A stretch of DNA of 64,000 nucleotides from Spirosoma panaciterrae DSM 21099 (GCF_000374025.1 NZ_KB893239.1:186001-250000), one strand, 5' to 3'. Counted from the first letter of the stretch, positions 16,861-25,101 are shown. The notes: generated by a model from the sequence alone, not told the origin. A program made the numbers and translations.

Positions 16861-17711
16861 TACGCCAGTTCTGGCAAGGTGTTCCGGTATTTTACTTCTA
16901 CGGCGTGGAGTTCGAGCAGGGGCTTCAGGAACTCTTCCAGATAACGGATGTCCAACTGACTGGCCGCATCGCACAGGGCTTCGGATGGGCAGGTATGCGT
17001 TTCCACGAACAACCCATCGACACCGGCAGCGACACCCGCGCGAGCCAGTACAGGCAGGTACTCACGAGCACCACCTTTGGCATCGGCCGATGGTATACCG
17101 TATTTGCGAATGGCATGGGTTACGTCGAACACAACCGGATAATTGGTACGCGCCATGTGGTAGAAACTACGCGGATCGACGACGAGATCGTTATAGCCAA
17201 AGGTATAGCCGCGCTCAGTCAGGATGATCTGGTCGTTGCCCGAATCCTCAATTTTTTTGACCGGATGTTTCATATTCTCCGGTGCCAGAAACTGTCCGTG
17301 CTTGATATTGACAACCCGGCCGGTTTTGGCAGCAGCCGTCACCAGCATGGTTTGCATACAGAGGTATGCCGGAATCTGAATTACATCGACCACCTCAGCC
17401 ACCGGAGCGCACTGATCAGGATAATGAACGTCGGTCAGGAGTGGGAAACCAAATTGCTCCTTTACCTTAGCCAGCACCTGAATTCCTTTTTCGAGGCCGG
17501 GGCCATTGTAGTAATTCAGGCTGGAGCGGTTGTCCTTCTGAAAGGAGGATTTATAAATGATTTTGATGCCGACCCGCTCCTGAATTTCGCGGAGTTGCTC
17601 AGCTACGGTCATCATGATTTTTTCGTCTTCGATGACGCATGGCCCGCTGATAAGGAATAAATCATCGGTTCCACATTCGATATCGCCAACGCGAACAATT
17701 TTTTGTGACAT
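16860..17711 (-). CDS. kdsA: 3-deoxy-8-phosphooctulonate synthase (Kdo 8-phosphate synthase), metal-dependent type
   Basis: 283 residues, full length. Condenses phosphoenolpyruvate with arabinose 5-phosphate to make Kdo 8-phosphate. Signatures: LFLISGPCVIEDEKI, KIIYKSSFQKDNRSS, PLLTDVHYPDQCAPVAEVVD, VNIKHGQFLAPENM and SADAKGGAREYLPVLARAG. The Cys in ISGPCVIE is at the position that binds metal in the Aquifex-type enzymes; metal-independent E. coli-type enzymes have Asn there, so this one is expected to need a divalent metal. Gene order lspA-kdsA-kdsC-kdsB on the same strand, 12 bases after lspA. Confidence 0.94.
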   Translation of the reverse strand: MSQKIVRVGDIECGTDDLFLISGPCVIEDEKIMMTVAEQLREIQERVGIKIIYKSSFQKDNRSSLNYYNGPGLEKGIQVLAKVKEQFGFPLLTDVHYPDQCAPVAEVVDVIQIPAYLCMQTMLVTAAAKTGRVVNIKHGQFLAPENMKHPVKKIEDSGNDQIILTERGYTFGYNDLVVDPRSFYHMARTNYPVVFDVTHAIRKYGIPSADAKGGAREYLPVLARAGVAAGVDGLFVETHTCPSEALCDAASQLDIRYLEEFLKPLLELHAVEVKYRNTLPELA

Positions 17712-17723
17712 TTCTCTGTCGTT

Positions 17724-18221
17724 TTAAGTAAACTGGCTCGTGTCCTTCTTCTGGAAGGAATTCAGTAAAATAAGTCCGGCACCCACCATAAACGACACAT
17801 CGGCCATGTTGAAAATCCCGGTTTGAAATAACCCTAAACGGATATGTAAAAAGTCGGTTACCGAACCGTAGGTTGCCTGGTCGATGAGGTTACCAATGCC
17901 GCCACCTATGATAAAGCTGGTTCCCAAAACCACAAGCCGTGGCACCTTAGCCGAAAAAAGCAGATACGCCAACCCGGCCAGAAGCGCCAATATGGGCAGT
18001 GCCAGCAGCAAGGTATTTTTAACCAACGGAGGCCAGGCATTGCCTAAGCTTAAAAACGCTCCCGTATTTTCAACTTTCGTCAGTGTCAGATGGCGGTCCA
18101 GCAATGGAATACGTTCGCCATAGCTCACCCTGCCACGTACAATGGTTTTCGACACCTGATCGCACCCGATATTGACCGAAACCGTCAGTATAATGAGAAA
18201 AATTCGGATAGCGTTTTTCAT
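17724..18221 (-). CDS. lspA: Lipoprotein signal peptidase
   Basis: 165 residues from the ATG at 18221; the in-frame ATG at 18239 is less likely. Removes signal peptides from prolipoproteins in the inner membrane. The family blocks are present: NIGCDQVSKTIVRG (block with D-x-x-x-K), KVENTGAFLSLG (N-x-G-A), GGGIGNLIDQATYGSVTDFL (first catalytic Asp in NLID) and GIFNMADVSFMVG (second catalytic Asp in N-x-A-D). Four membrane segments. Its placement between kdnB and kdsA is a lineage-specific linkage; no direct role in Kdo synthesis is implied. Confidence 0.93.
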   Translation of the reverse strand: MKNAIRIFLIILTVSVNIGCDQVSKTIVRGRVSYGERIPLLDRHLTLTKVENTGAFLSLGNAWPPLVKNTLLLALPILALLAGLAYLLFSAKVPRLVVLGTSFIIGGGIGNLIDQATYGSVTDFLHIRLGLFQTGIFNMADVSFMVGAGLILLNSFQKKDTSQFT

Positions 18222-18248
18222 ACTTCGTGATAGCCTCAACCCGTCTGA

Positions 18249-19352
18249 TTACAACCGACGGAACAAATCTTTCAGCAGATTGATAGTGATGACCTCCTGC
18301 CAGTTGTCGCCAATGGCATGCAGCCACATATGCGGTAGGTTGTACGACACATGCGCCATTTTCGTAATGGTGTCGTCGTCCCAGTCTTTTGCCAGCCCTT
18401 GTGGCAGGTCGATCTGGTGATAGGCGACCATCTGCTTAAACTCAGCCACACCCTCTGGATAATAATCTTCCAGATGATTCATGATCAGGCAATTGGCATA
18501 ACAATGGCGAGTTCCCAGAATTTTCGACAGCCCATAGCTTAGTGCATGACACACGCCCACTTCCGAATAGGTGAGGCTTAAACCGCCCATCAGTGAAGCT
18601 ACCATTAGCTTATCGTCGTTTTCAGGAGTCTGTCCAGAGTTTTCGCCCAGATACACCTCGCGGCAAAGTTTCATGGCCTGCTCGGCATACGCATGCGAAT
18701 AGGCATTGTTCATCCGCCCATTTTCCGACTCCACACAGTGGATATACGTATCCATACCGGTATAGAACCACCAGTTACGCGGTACGGTCGCAATGAGTTC
18801 GGGATCGAGAACGACCTGATTAAAAACCGTCCATTCGCATTTGAGGCCGAGTTTTTTTACGGGCCCGGTCAGTACGGCTGTCATCGACACCTCAGCGCCC
18901 GTACCCGAAATGGTCGGTACGCCAACGTGGTAAATGCCCGGCTTTTTGATCAGATTGAGTCCCTGATACAGCGTAGACGATCCTTCGTTGGTGAACATCA
19001 GCGACAGGGCTTTGGCGATGTCCATGATGCTGCCTCCACCAATACCGACAACGCCTGAGGGCAGTCCTTTTTTCGCCAGAATTTCGTCGCGAAGCTGATC
19101 GATCTGGTCGGTGGTTGGCTCATGCTCTTCCACGCTGATGTAATAGGTCAGGTCTTCGGGATGGGCTGGCACCCGTTCTTCGAGCGGTTTACCTTTGAAG
19201 TAGTTGTCGACCAGAAAAACGAAATAGTGTTCATTTTCGGTCCGGTGAAGAGCCAAGATGTCATCGAGCTGAGAAAAGCTCCCCCGACCGAACACGGTCT
19301 TCTCGATGCCTTTAAAATTTTTATGCGTGGTTTGTGTCTGTGCAGCTACCAT
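18249..19352 (-). CDS. kdnB: 3-deoxy-manno-octulosonate 8-oxidase (iron-containing alcohol dehydrogenase family)
   Basis: 367 residues. Iron-type alcohol dehydrogenase fold: NAD loop GVVGIGGGSIMDIAKALS, GVPTISGTGAEVSMTAV, and metal-site histidines in YIHCVES, CHALSYGLSK and GTRHCYANCLI. In the Kdo8N pathway the family member KdnB oxidises C8 of Kdo to an aldehyde for amination by KdnA. The assignment rests on the aminotransferase two genes upstream plus kdsA, kdsC and kdsB downstream in one operon. The first 7 bases overlap the end of the PIN toxin gene. If the context argument failed, this would be only a generic iron alcohol dehydrogenase. Confidence 0.82.
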   Translation of the reverse strand: MVAAQTQTTHKNFKGIEKTVFGRGSFSQLDDILALHRTENEHYFVFLVDNYFKGKPLEERVPAHPEDLTYYISVEEHEPTTDQIDQLRDEILAKKGLPSGVVGIGGGSIMDIAKALSLMFTNEGSSTLYQGLNLIKKPGIYHVGVPTISGTGAEVSMTAVLTGPVKKLGLKCEWTVFNQVVLDPELIATVPRNWWFYTGMDTYIHCVESENGRMNNAYSHAYAEQAMKLCREVYLGENSGQTPENDDKLMVASLMGGLSLTYSEVGVCHALSYGLSKILGTRHCYANCLIMNHLEDYYPEGVAEFKQMVAYHQIDLPQGLAKDWDDDTITKMAHVSYNLPHMWLHAIGDNWQEVITINLLKDLFRRL

Positions 19353-19729
19353 ATTATTGTTAAGCCGTATTTATTGAAAACAGAATCTCTTGTAGCAATT
19401 GGCAGATTTTCGGATAAAGCCTGTGCTAGAATGAGCCTGTCGAAAGGGTCCTTATGGTGAAAGGGCAATTGTTGAAGCTGTAGTAAATGCCCCAATTCTA
19501 TTGGTATTACCCAAATTTGATTACGTTCTAAAAAGCTAAATAATTCAGTTATGGGTGAATCAATGTCCAGTTTTCCTATACCAATCTTAATGGTTATCTC
19601 CCACAAACTGGCAACACTAATATAACACAGGTTATTAGGATCACTTATTAGTCGCCGAAGATTGTCCGACAAAGACTCGTCGCCACCATAGAACCAGAGT
19701 AGCGTGTGCGTATCAAGCAACAATCGCAT
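19346..19729 (-). CDS. PIN-domain toxin, VapC-like (type II toxin-antitoxin)
   Basis: 127 residues, the usual PIN toxin length. Starts MRLLLDTHTLLWFYGGDE (first active-site Asp at residue 6), then SLWEITIKIGIGKL (conserved Glu) and FHHKDPFDRLILAQAL (conserved Asp pair). Such toxins are Mg-dependent ribonucleases that cut tRNA or rRNA sites when the antitoxin is lost. The ATG overlaps the antitoxin stop (TAATG) and its end overlaps kdnB by 7 bases. The DNA is visibly more AT-rich than the flanking kdn genes, which suggests later arrival. Confidence 0.88.
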   Translation of the reverse strand: MRLLLDTHTLLWFYGGDESLSDNLRRLISDPNNLCYISVASLWEITIKIGIGKLDIDSPITELFSFLERNQIWVIPIELGHLLQLQQLPFHHKDPFDRLILAQALSENLPIATRDSVFNKYGLTIIW

Positions 19730-19932
19730 TACATGTATTCATTAAACTCGTCCAATGGCTCATCAAAGTCCTTAGTCAATCGTACCTTACCTTTTGCATA
19801 ACCGAATTCACGCTCTTTTAGCCCTACAGTTCGTTGTTTTTTGGCTCGTAAAAATGCAACGAAGTCTTCAACCTCCTGACGCAATTCAGGAGGCAGGGCA
19901 GTTATTTCGGTCAATAGGGCAGTCGTTGACAT
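19729..19932 (-). CDS. Antitoxin of the DUF2281 type, partner of the PIN toxin
   Basis: 67 residues. MSTTALLTEITALPPELRQEV and DFVAFLRAKKQ match the small DUF2281 proteins that often precede PIN toxins: an N-terminal helix with LPPELRQEVxDFVxFL followed by a flexible toxin-binding tail (LTKDFDEPLDEFNEYM). It begins 18 bases after the kdnA stop and overlaps the toxin gene by one base. It has no visible promoter of its own in that 18-base gap, so it may be expressed from the kdnA promoter. Confidence 0.85.
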   Translation of the reverse strand: MSTTALLTEITALPPELRQEVEDFVAFLRAKKQRTVGLKEREFGYAKGKVRLTKDFDEPLDEFNEYM

Positions 19933-19950
19933 CCGTTTAGTCCATTAAAA

Positions 19951-21156
19951 TTACGCTTCTACCAGTGTCGCTTTCCGAACGGCGGCCTCGATAGCAGCGG
20001 CTAGTTTATCGACTTCTTCTGCGGTCCAGGAAGCCCGGATACCAAACGAAATCAACCGACCGATTACGGCCTGTGCCCGCGGAATCTCGAGGTTTTTATA
20101 ATCCTGTGGGGCACCAAACTTTTCAACCGCCAATGCCGAAGCAGTCCGCATTTCTTTGATATGATCCCACTGGTTGATGAAGTGATACATATTGACGAAC
20201 CAGTAGTTGAATCCACCCACACCAGCCGCATTCAGTTCGGTAACGGTGCGCTGAGCCGACTGCGTATCCTCCAGAAACAGGTTGAGGAACGTAGCCGAAT
20301 CCCCGTCAGCGTCAGGAATACGGGCAAACGATACCCCCGGTACATTCGCCAGCCGATCCATCAGTTGCTTTTTATGGGCATTATTTTTCTGGATGATTTC
20401 AGGAACCCGACGGGTCTGTACCAGCCCTACGGCCGCATGCAGTTCGCTGATCCGGTAGTTGAAACCCAGTATCGGGTGTTGCTCCATGCCCCGGTTGGAA
20501 CCAATATGGTCGTGGCCGTGATCGGAATACGAATCAGCGTGTTTATAGGCCGTTTCGTCGTTGGTAACCATGATGCCCCCTTCGCCAGCCGTTGCAATTT
20601 TGAAGAAATCGAATGAATACGCGCCGGTTTTACCCCATAGTCCCGTCGAAACGCCGTTGAACGATGCACCCATCGCCTGACCCGCATCTTCTACCAGTAC
20701 CAGGTTGTGCTCGTTGATCACGGCCATGATGGCGTCCATATCGGCCATTTGTCCGCACATATGCACCAGGCAAACGGCTTTGGTCTTGGGCGTAATCGCT
20801 TTCCGAATCCCGTCGGCACTCAGGCAAAGGGTTTCGTCGATGTCGGCAAAAACAGGTAAGGCGCCAATCATCAGCACCGCTTCGACGGTAGCGATGTAGG
20901 TAAACGGTGGCACAATGACCTCATCGCCTGCGCCAATACCAGCCGCAGCCAGCGCACACAGGACGGCCGTTGAGCCACTCGATACGGCATGGGCATATTT
21001 CGCCCCTACAACTTTGGCCACTTCAGCTTCAAACTCTCGAGCTTTGTAGATGTTGTTCCGCTGTGCTTCGTGATTATACCGAAACAGGATACCGGTCTCG
21101 AGCACATCGTTGATCTCCTTGCGCTCAGCCGCTCCAAAAAATTCCATTCCTGGCAT
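19951..21156 (-). CDS. kdnA: 8-amino-3,8-dideoxy-manno-octulosonate (Kdo8N) transaminase, DegT/DnrJ family
   Basis: 401 residues. PLP-dependent sugar aminotransferase of the DegT/DnrJ/EryC1/StrS family. It opens MPGMEFFGAAERKEINDVLE, has the cofactor-binding VSSGSTAVLCALAAAG and VLVEDAGQAMGASFNG (Asp for the pyridine nitrogen) and the Schiff-base Lys in FDFFKIATAGEGG. With a KdnB-like oxidase and kdsA/kdsC/kdsB in the same operon it is best read as KdnA, which turns the 8-aldehyde of Kdo into the 8-amino sugar, as described in Shewanella oneidensis. First gene of the operon; a strong -7 box lies 20 bases upstream. Confidence 0.85.
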   Translation of the reverse strand: MPGMEFFGAAERKEINDVLETGILFRYNHEAQRNNIYKAREFEAEVAKVVGAKYAHAVSSGSTAVLCALAAAGIGAGDEVIVPPFTYIATVEAVLMIGALPVFADIDETLCLSADGIRKAITPKTKAVCLVHMCGQMADMDAIMAVINEHNLVLVEDAGQAMGASFNGVSTGLWGKTGAYSFDFFKIATAGEGGIMVTNDETAYKHADSYSDHGHDHIGSNRGMEQHPILGFNYRISELHAAVGLVQTRRVPEIIQKNNAHKKQLMDRLANVPGVSFARIPDADGDSATFLNLFLEDTQSAQRTVTELNAAGVGGFNYWFVNMYHFINQWDHIKEMRTASALAVEKFGAPQDYKNLEIPRAQAVIGRLISFGIRASWTAEEVDKLAAAIEAAVRKATLVEA

Positions 21157-21175
21157 GACGTAAACTATTTTTTTA

Positions 21176-21183
21176 CAAAAGTA
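21176..21183 (-). promoter_or_regulatory. Bacteroidota -7 promoter element for the kdnA operon
   Basis: Minus-strand TACTTTTG is an exact TAnnTTTG match, ending 20 bases before the kdnA ATG at 21156. No clear TTG is visible at the -33 position. This is the only good promoter seen for the eight co-directional genes down to kdsB. Confidence 0.6.
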
Positions 21184-21207
21184 CGGTTTTCTACTGAGTA
21201 GTCATTC

Positions 21208-21291
21208 AGTGGTCATTTGATTGTCATTAATGATCCTTCATTGTCCTTGATTGGTACTCCCAGAGTGGTTGATCAACGACAAATGACCACT
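21208..21291. repeat. GGTCATT-family palindrome between guaD and kdnA
   Basis: Perfect 12-base outer arms AGTGGTCATTTG (21208-21219) and CAAATGACCACT (21280-21291), with further weaker pairing inward and repeated GTCATT words in the left half. It starts 10 bases after the guaD stop side (21301) on the minus strand reading and ends upstream of the kdnA promoter. Confidence 0.7.
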
Positions 21292-21300
21292 AAATAACGA

Positions 21301-21774
21301 TCAATACGGTATTCGCTTTTCCAGTGCTACCCACTCCCGAAAGACCTGACCAGCTTCATCGCGGAGTAGTTGGTGCATGGGGATATGGCGTTCTTCGTGC
21401 TTTTTTTCCAGTTCCTGATAAATAAACGAATCATCGAAACCCGCTTTGGCCGCATCGTCATGCGCAGCCGCGTATACAATACGGCTGGGGCGGGCCCAGT
21501 AAATAGCCCCCAGACACATCGGGCAGGGTTCGCAGGAAGCATAAAGTGTACAGCCATCCAGTTGGAAAGTTCCCAGATTCTGGCAGGCGTCACGGATGGC
21601 TACCACTTCGGCATGGGCCGTTGGGTCGTTGGTCGAGGTAACCCGGTTGCAGCCTTTCCCAATAACCTTCCCATCCCGAACAATTACGCAGCCAAATGGT
21701 CCTCCCTGATTGCTGTTCATGCCTTCGCGGGCCAGTTGAATAGCCTCGCGCAAAAAGATTTCGTCCTGATTCAT
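21301..21774 (-). CDS. guaD: Guanine deaminase, cytidine-deaminase fold
   Basis: 157 residues from the ATG at 21774, matching the ~156-residue Bacillus subtilis GuaD. Hydrolyses guanine to xanthine. Zinc-site motifs: PTAHAEVVAIRDAC (His and catalytic Glu) and YASCEPCPMCLGAIYWA (two Cys). The downstream text AAKAGFDDSFIYQELEKKHE and the C-terminal EWVALEKRIPY, which closes over the active site in the domain-swapped dimer, are particular to GuaD rather than to tRNA adenosine deaminase TadA. Flanked on both sides by palindromes. Confidence 0.88.
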   Translation of the reverse strand: MNQDEIFLREAIQLAREGMNSNQGGPFGCVIVRDGKVIGKGCNRVTSTNDPTAHAEVVAIRDACQNLGTFQLDGCTLYASCEPCPMCLGAIYWARPSRIVYAAAHDDAAKAGFDDSFIYQELEKKHEERHIPMHQLLRDEAGQVFREWVALEKRIPY

Positions 21775-21785
21775 TATTATCTGGT

Positions 21786-21850
21786 AGTCAAATGTGGCCA
21801 AGAATGGTCAGAGATAGTCAAGCCTTAACGATATTTGACCATTCCTGACC
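21786..21850. repeat. GAATGGTCA-family imperfect palindrome
   Basis: The words AGTCAAAT, AGAATGGTCAGA and AGTCAAG on the left are mirrored by TTTGACCATTCCTGACC on the right (21834-21850). The gap between the start of guaD and the stop of the nucleotidyltransferase gene (21854) is almost filled by it. Arms are less perfect than in the other palindromes. Confidence 0.55.
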
Positions 21851-21853
21851 CTT

Positions 21854-22639
21854 TTAAAGTGCTGCAAGATACTTGGTAACGGCCAGTTGGGCGGCACTGT
21901 TTTTACGAAAGGTGTCGGGTGCCAGTGCATCGCGCAGGGATTCATACATATACATTACCTCCCACAAACTGCTCAGCAACGTCATCCGGTCGGGCATCGA
22001 AACCGTTTTACGGAGTCGGGTCAATTCATCGGTACCAAACGTTGTTTCGGCCCGGCGGACACCCCGTGGCAAACTGGCGTTTTTCAGATGAAGCATCGGC
22101 CCAATGACAGCGTTCCGTACAAAGGCCAGGAAATCGATCGCTTCAAAATATTCCCCACGGCCTACCTTCAGCGCGGCATAGTGCGCCCAAATCCAGAACC
22201 GATCTTCGGCCCACTGAAAATCGAACGGGGGGTATTGAGCCGTCGTTTGTTCTATGATCGACGTCAGAAGGTTATCCCGTTCCCAGAGAATGGTTGGATT
22301 TTCGACGCGGTGATGAAACTCATCGGGTGTTAAGAACTTAATATCCACATGCAGCAAGGCCGATTCATAAAGAGCGATGAGCAAACGGGGTTCGCCTACG
22401 TGATCGCCCCGGAATGAGGCCAGCATCGACCCGAATTGGGAGGCAACAGCCTGCATAGCTGCCAGTTCAGGGGCAATTTGCCGATTACTGACCAGAACCA
22501 GATCGAGGTCGGAATAGGCATCCAATTCACCCGAAGCCCAGGAACCACCAACGGCCAATCCAACGGCATCGGGGTCCTGCTGTATAACGGTAATGGCGTT
22601 TGTAATGAATGATTGAAACGGTTGTAACGGTACCTGCAT
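21854..22639 (-). CDS. Nucleotidyltransferase-domain protein (aminoglycoside adenylyltransferase-like)
   Basis: 261 residues. The pol-beta-type nucleotidyltransferase motif is GLAVGGSWASGELDAYSDLDLVLVS (GS followed by D-x-D) near residues 28-52, and a third carboxylate is likely in LLHVDIKFL. The C-terminal half is helical (WAHYAALKVGRGEYFEAIDF), like substrate-binding domains of aminoglycoside 6-adenylyltransferase relatives. It may adenylylate a small molecule; no substrate can be assigned and drug resistance should not be assumed. It is upstream of guaD on the same strand, separated by a palindrome. Confidence 0.75.
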   Translation of the reverse strand: MQVPLQPFQSFITNAITVIQQDPDAVGLAVGGSWASGELDAYSDLDLVLVSNRQIAPELAAMQAVASQFGSMLASFRGDHVGEPRLLIALYESALLHVDIKFLTPDEFHHRVENPTILWERDNLLTSIIEQTTAQYPPFDFQWAEDRFWIWAHYAALKVGRGEYFEAIDFLAFVRNAVIGPMLHLKNASLPRGVRRAETTFGTDELTRLRKTVSMPDRMTLLSSLWEVMYMYESLRDALAPDTFRKNSAAQLAVTKYLAAL

Positions 22640-22845
22640 GGTTCATAACACCGGAGGGCGGTGCGGTTGGTAAATTACCGCAGAACGGTAAGGCATCTGG
22701 AATAGTTCATAACCTCAGTCTTGCCCATACGTAGGGACAACCCGTACACTATTTTCCATTGTATCACCCTCCTCTCGTACATCGACAAGCCCACAATACA
22801 TACTTAAGACGCACGTTGTTCTCCAAAAGCCATTTTCCTTTAGCC

Positions 22846-23295
22846 ATGCGATACGTATTCATCGTTTTCGTAATCTTATCTTTAACCGGGCTATCTCGAC
22901 GATCATGCGCTCAGACGATCAATGAAGACCCTCCCGTTCAGATTACTATTCTGGCCGATGGAAAACCCGTTGGACCAACCCCTAAAGTTCCGATTTCTTC
23001 ACAAACCCTTACCCTCACCTGCCAGCTTACGCCAGAAGCGCATCAGCAACACCCAGAGCTTGATTCTCAAGTAATTATTAAAAAGGCCGTTATCAATCGG
23101 GTGAGAGGGACCACACGAGTCGGTTTTTTGAACTGGTCAGGTTCAGATAATGATTTATCGATCTCCTTTGCTCCTGCTGAAGCTCCGGGCGACCGATACA
23201 TTATTCAAATTGAGGACGCCCGCATTCAATACAAGAATGGCACAAGTGTACGACTGCAAAAACCCATCTTTTATTCCATCTCGTTTCGAGAGTAA
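22846..23295 (+). CDS. Secreted protein of unknown function, possibly GldM C-terminal-like
   Basis: 149 residues from the ATG at 22846, which opens a signal peptide (MRYVFIVFVILSLTGLS to SCAQ). The upstream frame back to 22759 has no export signal. The mature part is beta-rich: VQITILADGKPVG, SSQTLTLTCQLTPE, then LNWSGSDNDLSISF and EAPGDRYIIQIEDARIQYKN. The PGDRYIIxIxxA phrase recalls the C-terminal domain of the gliding/secretion protein GldM, but there is no other support and the rest of GldM is missing. I treat it as a hypothetical secreted beta protein. Confidence 0.6.
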   Translation: MRYVFIVFVILSLTGLSRRSCAQTINEDPPVQITILADGKPVGPTPKVPISSQTLTLTCQLTPEAHQQHPELDSQVIIKKAVINRVRGTTRVGFLNWSGSDNDLSISFAPAEAPGDRYIIQIEDARIQYKNGTSVRLQKPIFYSISFRE

Positions 23296-23320
23296 GGCAA
23301 GGACGATCTATGTACCTTAT

Positions 23321-23923
23321 TTACCGAACCGACCATACCAGCCCAACGCCCGACGGCCCGGATGAAAGCAGCAGACGCTCCTGCTTGTCTCCCCTCTTTT
23401 TGAAGATGATGTAGTTGACCAGATCGAAAGCCAGCAGAAAACCGCCCTGCATCATGATGGATTTTCCGTAGCCCCGCAGTTGATCGGCCTGGTCCGGTCG
23501 GGTTTCTGCCCGTTCGCGCAGATAAGCCCCTCCGACCACGTAGGCCACGTCGAGCCCGGCATTGAACAGCAAAATCTGCTTCATGGATTCGTGTTTCCGA
23601 ACCGCATCACCTACGGTTTCATTGGCTCCCGGTTTTTTGCGGGAACCCAACAAACCGGCTCCGGCAATACCCAGGTTGACCAGATTCCAGTACACATTCA
23701 TTCGGTGAAAATACGTCGTTTCGCCTGTGGTTTGGCCAGCCGCAATACTTCCGATAGCTAGATTTGCCAGTGCATAACCACCCAGGGTAAGACCAAGCGT
23801 TTTTTGATGCTGAATACGTTGGTTTGTAAAGTCCTGTAATTCGGGGCGGGCCGACTGAGCTGTAGCTGGGCGACTCAGCAGCATTGAGCCAGCAGCCAGG
23901 AGAAAATGACGAAACATAAGCAT
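23321..23923 (-). CDS. Membrane protein of unknown function (DUF6992-like)
   Basis: 200 residues. Signal or first helix MLMFRHFLLAAGSMLLS to ATAQ, then four further hydrophobic stretches (LGGYALANLAIGSIAAG, MNVYWNLVNLGIAGAGLLG, LFNAGLDVAYVVGGAYL, GGFLLAFDLVNYIIF). An Asn-rich helix pattern with YWNLVNL and a charged linker RKHESMKQIL is seen. It resembles a Bacteroidota-only family of small membrane proteins that I recall as DUF6992, but I am not certain. Convergent with the secreted protein at 22846; the next gene upstream is mobA. Confidence 0.6.
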   Translation of the reverse strand: MLMFRHFLLAAGSMLLSRPATAQSARPELQDFTNQRIQHQKTLGLTLGGYALANLAIGSIAAGQTTGETTYFHRMNVYWNLVNLGIAGAGLLGSRKKPGANETVGDAVRKHESMKQILLFNAGLDVAYVVGGAYLRERAETRPDQADQLRGYGKSIMMQGGFLLAFDLVNYIIFKKRGDKQERLLLSSGPSGVGLVWSVR

Positions 23924-23965
23924 AGCGGATTGGTTTGACGATCAGTTTTTATTCAAACCAACCGT

Positions 23966-24544
23966 TCATAGTCCAAGTTTTTCCCGCTCCTCAGGATTAT
24001 TAATATTGGTCAGTTCACGCACATCCGGCACGGTCAGTAAATGAATATCCTGCTGGATTAGAATCTGCCGGGGCGAATAGGTCCCTTCGGCAACGGCCTG
24101 TTGGAGAATAGGTCCGAAAGCGGGTTCATAAATACCCAACAGAGGTTCGGGCAACTGACCATCCGAATCATAAAATACCGTTGCCAGCTTAGCCGAATTA
24201 CGCCCTTTTACCAATGTATCAATAGACTTGGAGGATATAAGTGGCATGTCGCAGGCCACCACCAGCCAGGCCGCAGCCGGATCATAGGCAAACGCCGACA
24301 GAATACCGTTGATCGGCCCAGGCAGGTCATACCGATCTACGATCCGAAGCTGGAGTTTTCCGGCCACTTCCAGTTCGGTCTCCTGGGTGGTATTCACCGA
24401 CCAGAATACCACACTGCAATACGGACGCAGCAATTCGGTCAGATGATCGCGCTGGGTCTTACCGTGATAAATCATCTGCGATTTATCCGTTCCCATACGT
24501 GTACTCCGACCGCCCGTCAGGATGAGTCCATTGATTTTACTCAC
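23966..24544 (-). CDS. mobA: Molybdenum cofactor guanylyltransferase
   Basis: 192 residues. Attaches GMP to molybdopterin to make the MGD cofactor. N-terminal nucleotide loop LILTGGRSTRMGTDKSQM (the LxGGxSxRMGxDK motif with Thr in place of Ala), followed by LRIVDRYDLPGPINGILSAF and AAWLVVACDMPLISSKS (metal-binding Asp). Its start overlaps the end of moaC by 8 bases, so the two are co-translated. Only part of the cofactor pathway (moaC, mobA, moeA) is in the window. Confidence 0.9.
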   Translation of the reverse strand: MSKINGLILTGGRSTRMGTDKSQMIYHGKTQRDHLTELLRPYCSVVFWSVNTTQETELEVAGKLQLRIVDRYDLPGPINGILSAFAYDPAAAWLVVACDMPLISSKSIDTLVKGRNSAKLATVFYDSDGQLPEPLLGIYEPAFGPILQQAVAEGTYSPRQILIQQDIHLLTVPDVRELTNINNPEEREKLGL

Positions 24545-25025
24545 GTCGAAAATCCCGTTTACCGCCCGTTTTTTCCATGAGCCTGGTTTCTTTGATCACA
24601 ATGTCGTGCGAGAATGCTTTGCACATATCATAGATCGTCAAAGCAGCCACCGATGCACCTACCAGCGCTTCCATCTCAACCCCGGTTTTTCCTTCCGTCG
24701 CTACCAGACAATCTACAATCGCATCGGTTCCTTCAGTGGTTATGGTAATCTGGCAGTTATCGAGCCCCAGCGAATGACAAAGCGGAATCAACTCATCCGT
24801 GCGTTTGGCGGCCATTGTTCCGGCAATGATCGCCGTCTGGAATACAGGACCTTTTTTCGTGTTAATCTCCGTTCCGGTCGAACCCGACGGTGATAGATGT
24901 TGCATAATCTCCGGTCCAAGGGCCACAATGCTCTGGGCGCGGGCCGTTCGACGCGATACCGATTTACCGCCCACGTCCACCATGGCGGGATTTCCTTCGG
25001 CGTTCAGATGCGAAAAAGAAGCCAT
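24537..25025 (-). CDS. moaC: Cyclic pyranopterin monophosphate synthase
   Basis: 162 residues from the ATG at 25025 (MASFSHLNAEGNPAMVDVGG), the usual length; the frame continues upstream to 25073 without family similarity. Second half of the conversion of GTP to cyclic pyranopterin in molybdenum cofactor synthesis. Signatures: AMVDVGGKSVSRRTARAQS, KGPVFQTAIIAGTMAAKRT, IPLCHSLGLDNCQI and KTGVEMEALVGASVAALTIY, all standard for MoaC. Divergent from moeA with 76 bases between the starts. Confidence 0.95.
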   Translation of the reverse strand: MASFSHLNAEGNPAMVDVGGKSVSRRTARAQSIVALGPEIMQHLSPSGSTGTEINTKKGPVFQTAIIAGTMAAKRTDELIPLCHSLGLDNCQITITTEGTDAIVDCLVATEGKTGVEMEALVGASVAALTIYDMCKAFSHDIVIKETRLMEKTGGKRDFRRE

Positions 25026-25101
25026 TAGTTCAATTATGAATAGATTGCAGTTCTTTTCGCCAAAATTCATCATTTATCTTTTATCAGTCATCATTGCCGT
25101 C

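Noticed and set aside
21854..22639. Nucleotidyltransferase considered as an aminoglycoside resistance gene
   Set aside because: Only the generic GS-DxD motif is shared; there is no resistance-gene context or close similarity that I can see.
24799..25101. Upstream extension of the moeA frame by about 100 codons
   Set aside because: The extension runs antisense to moaC and has no MoeA similarity; the ATG at 25102 gives the normal protein length.
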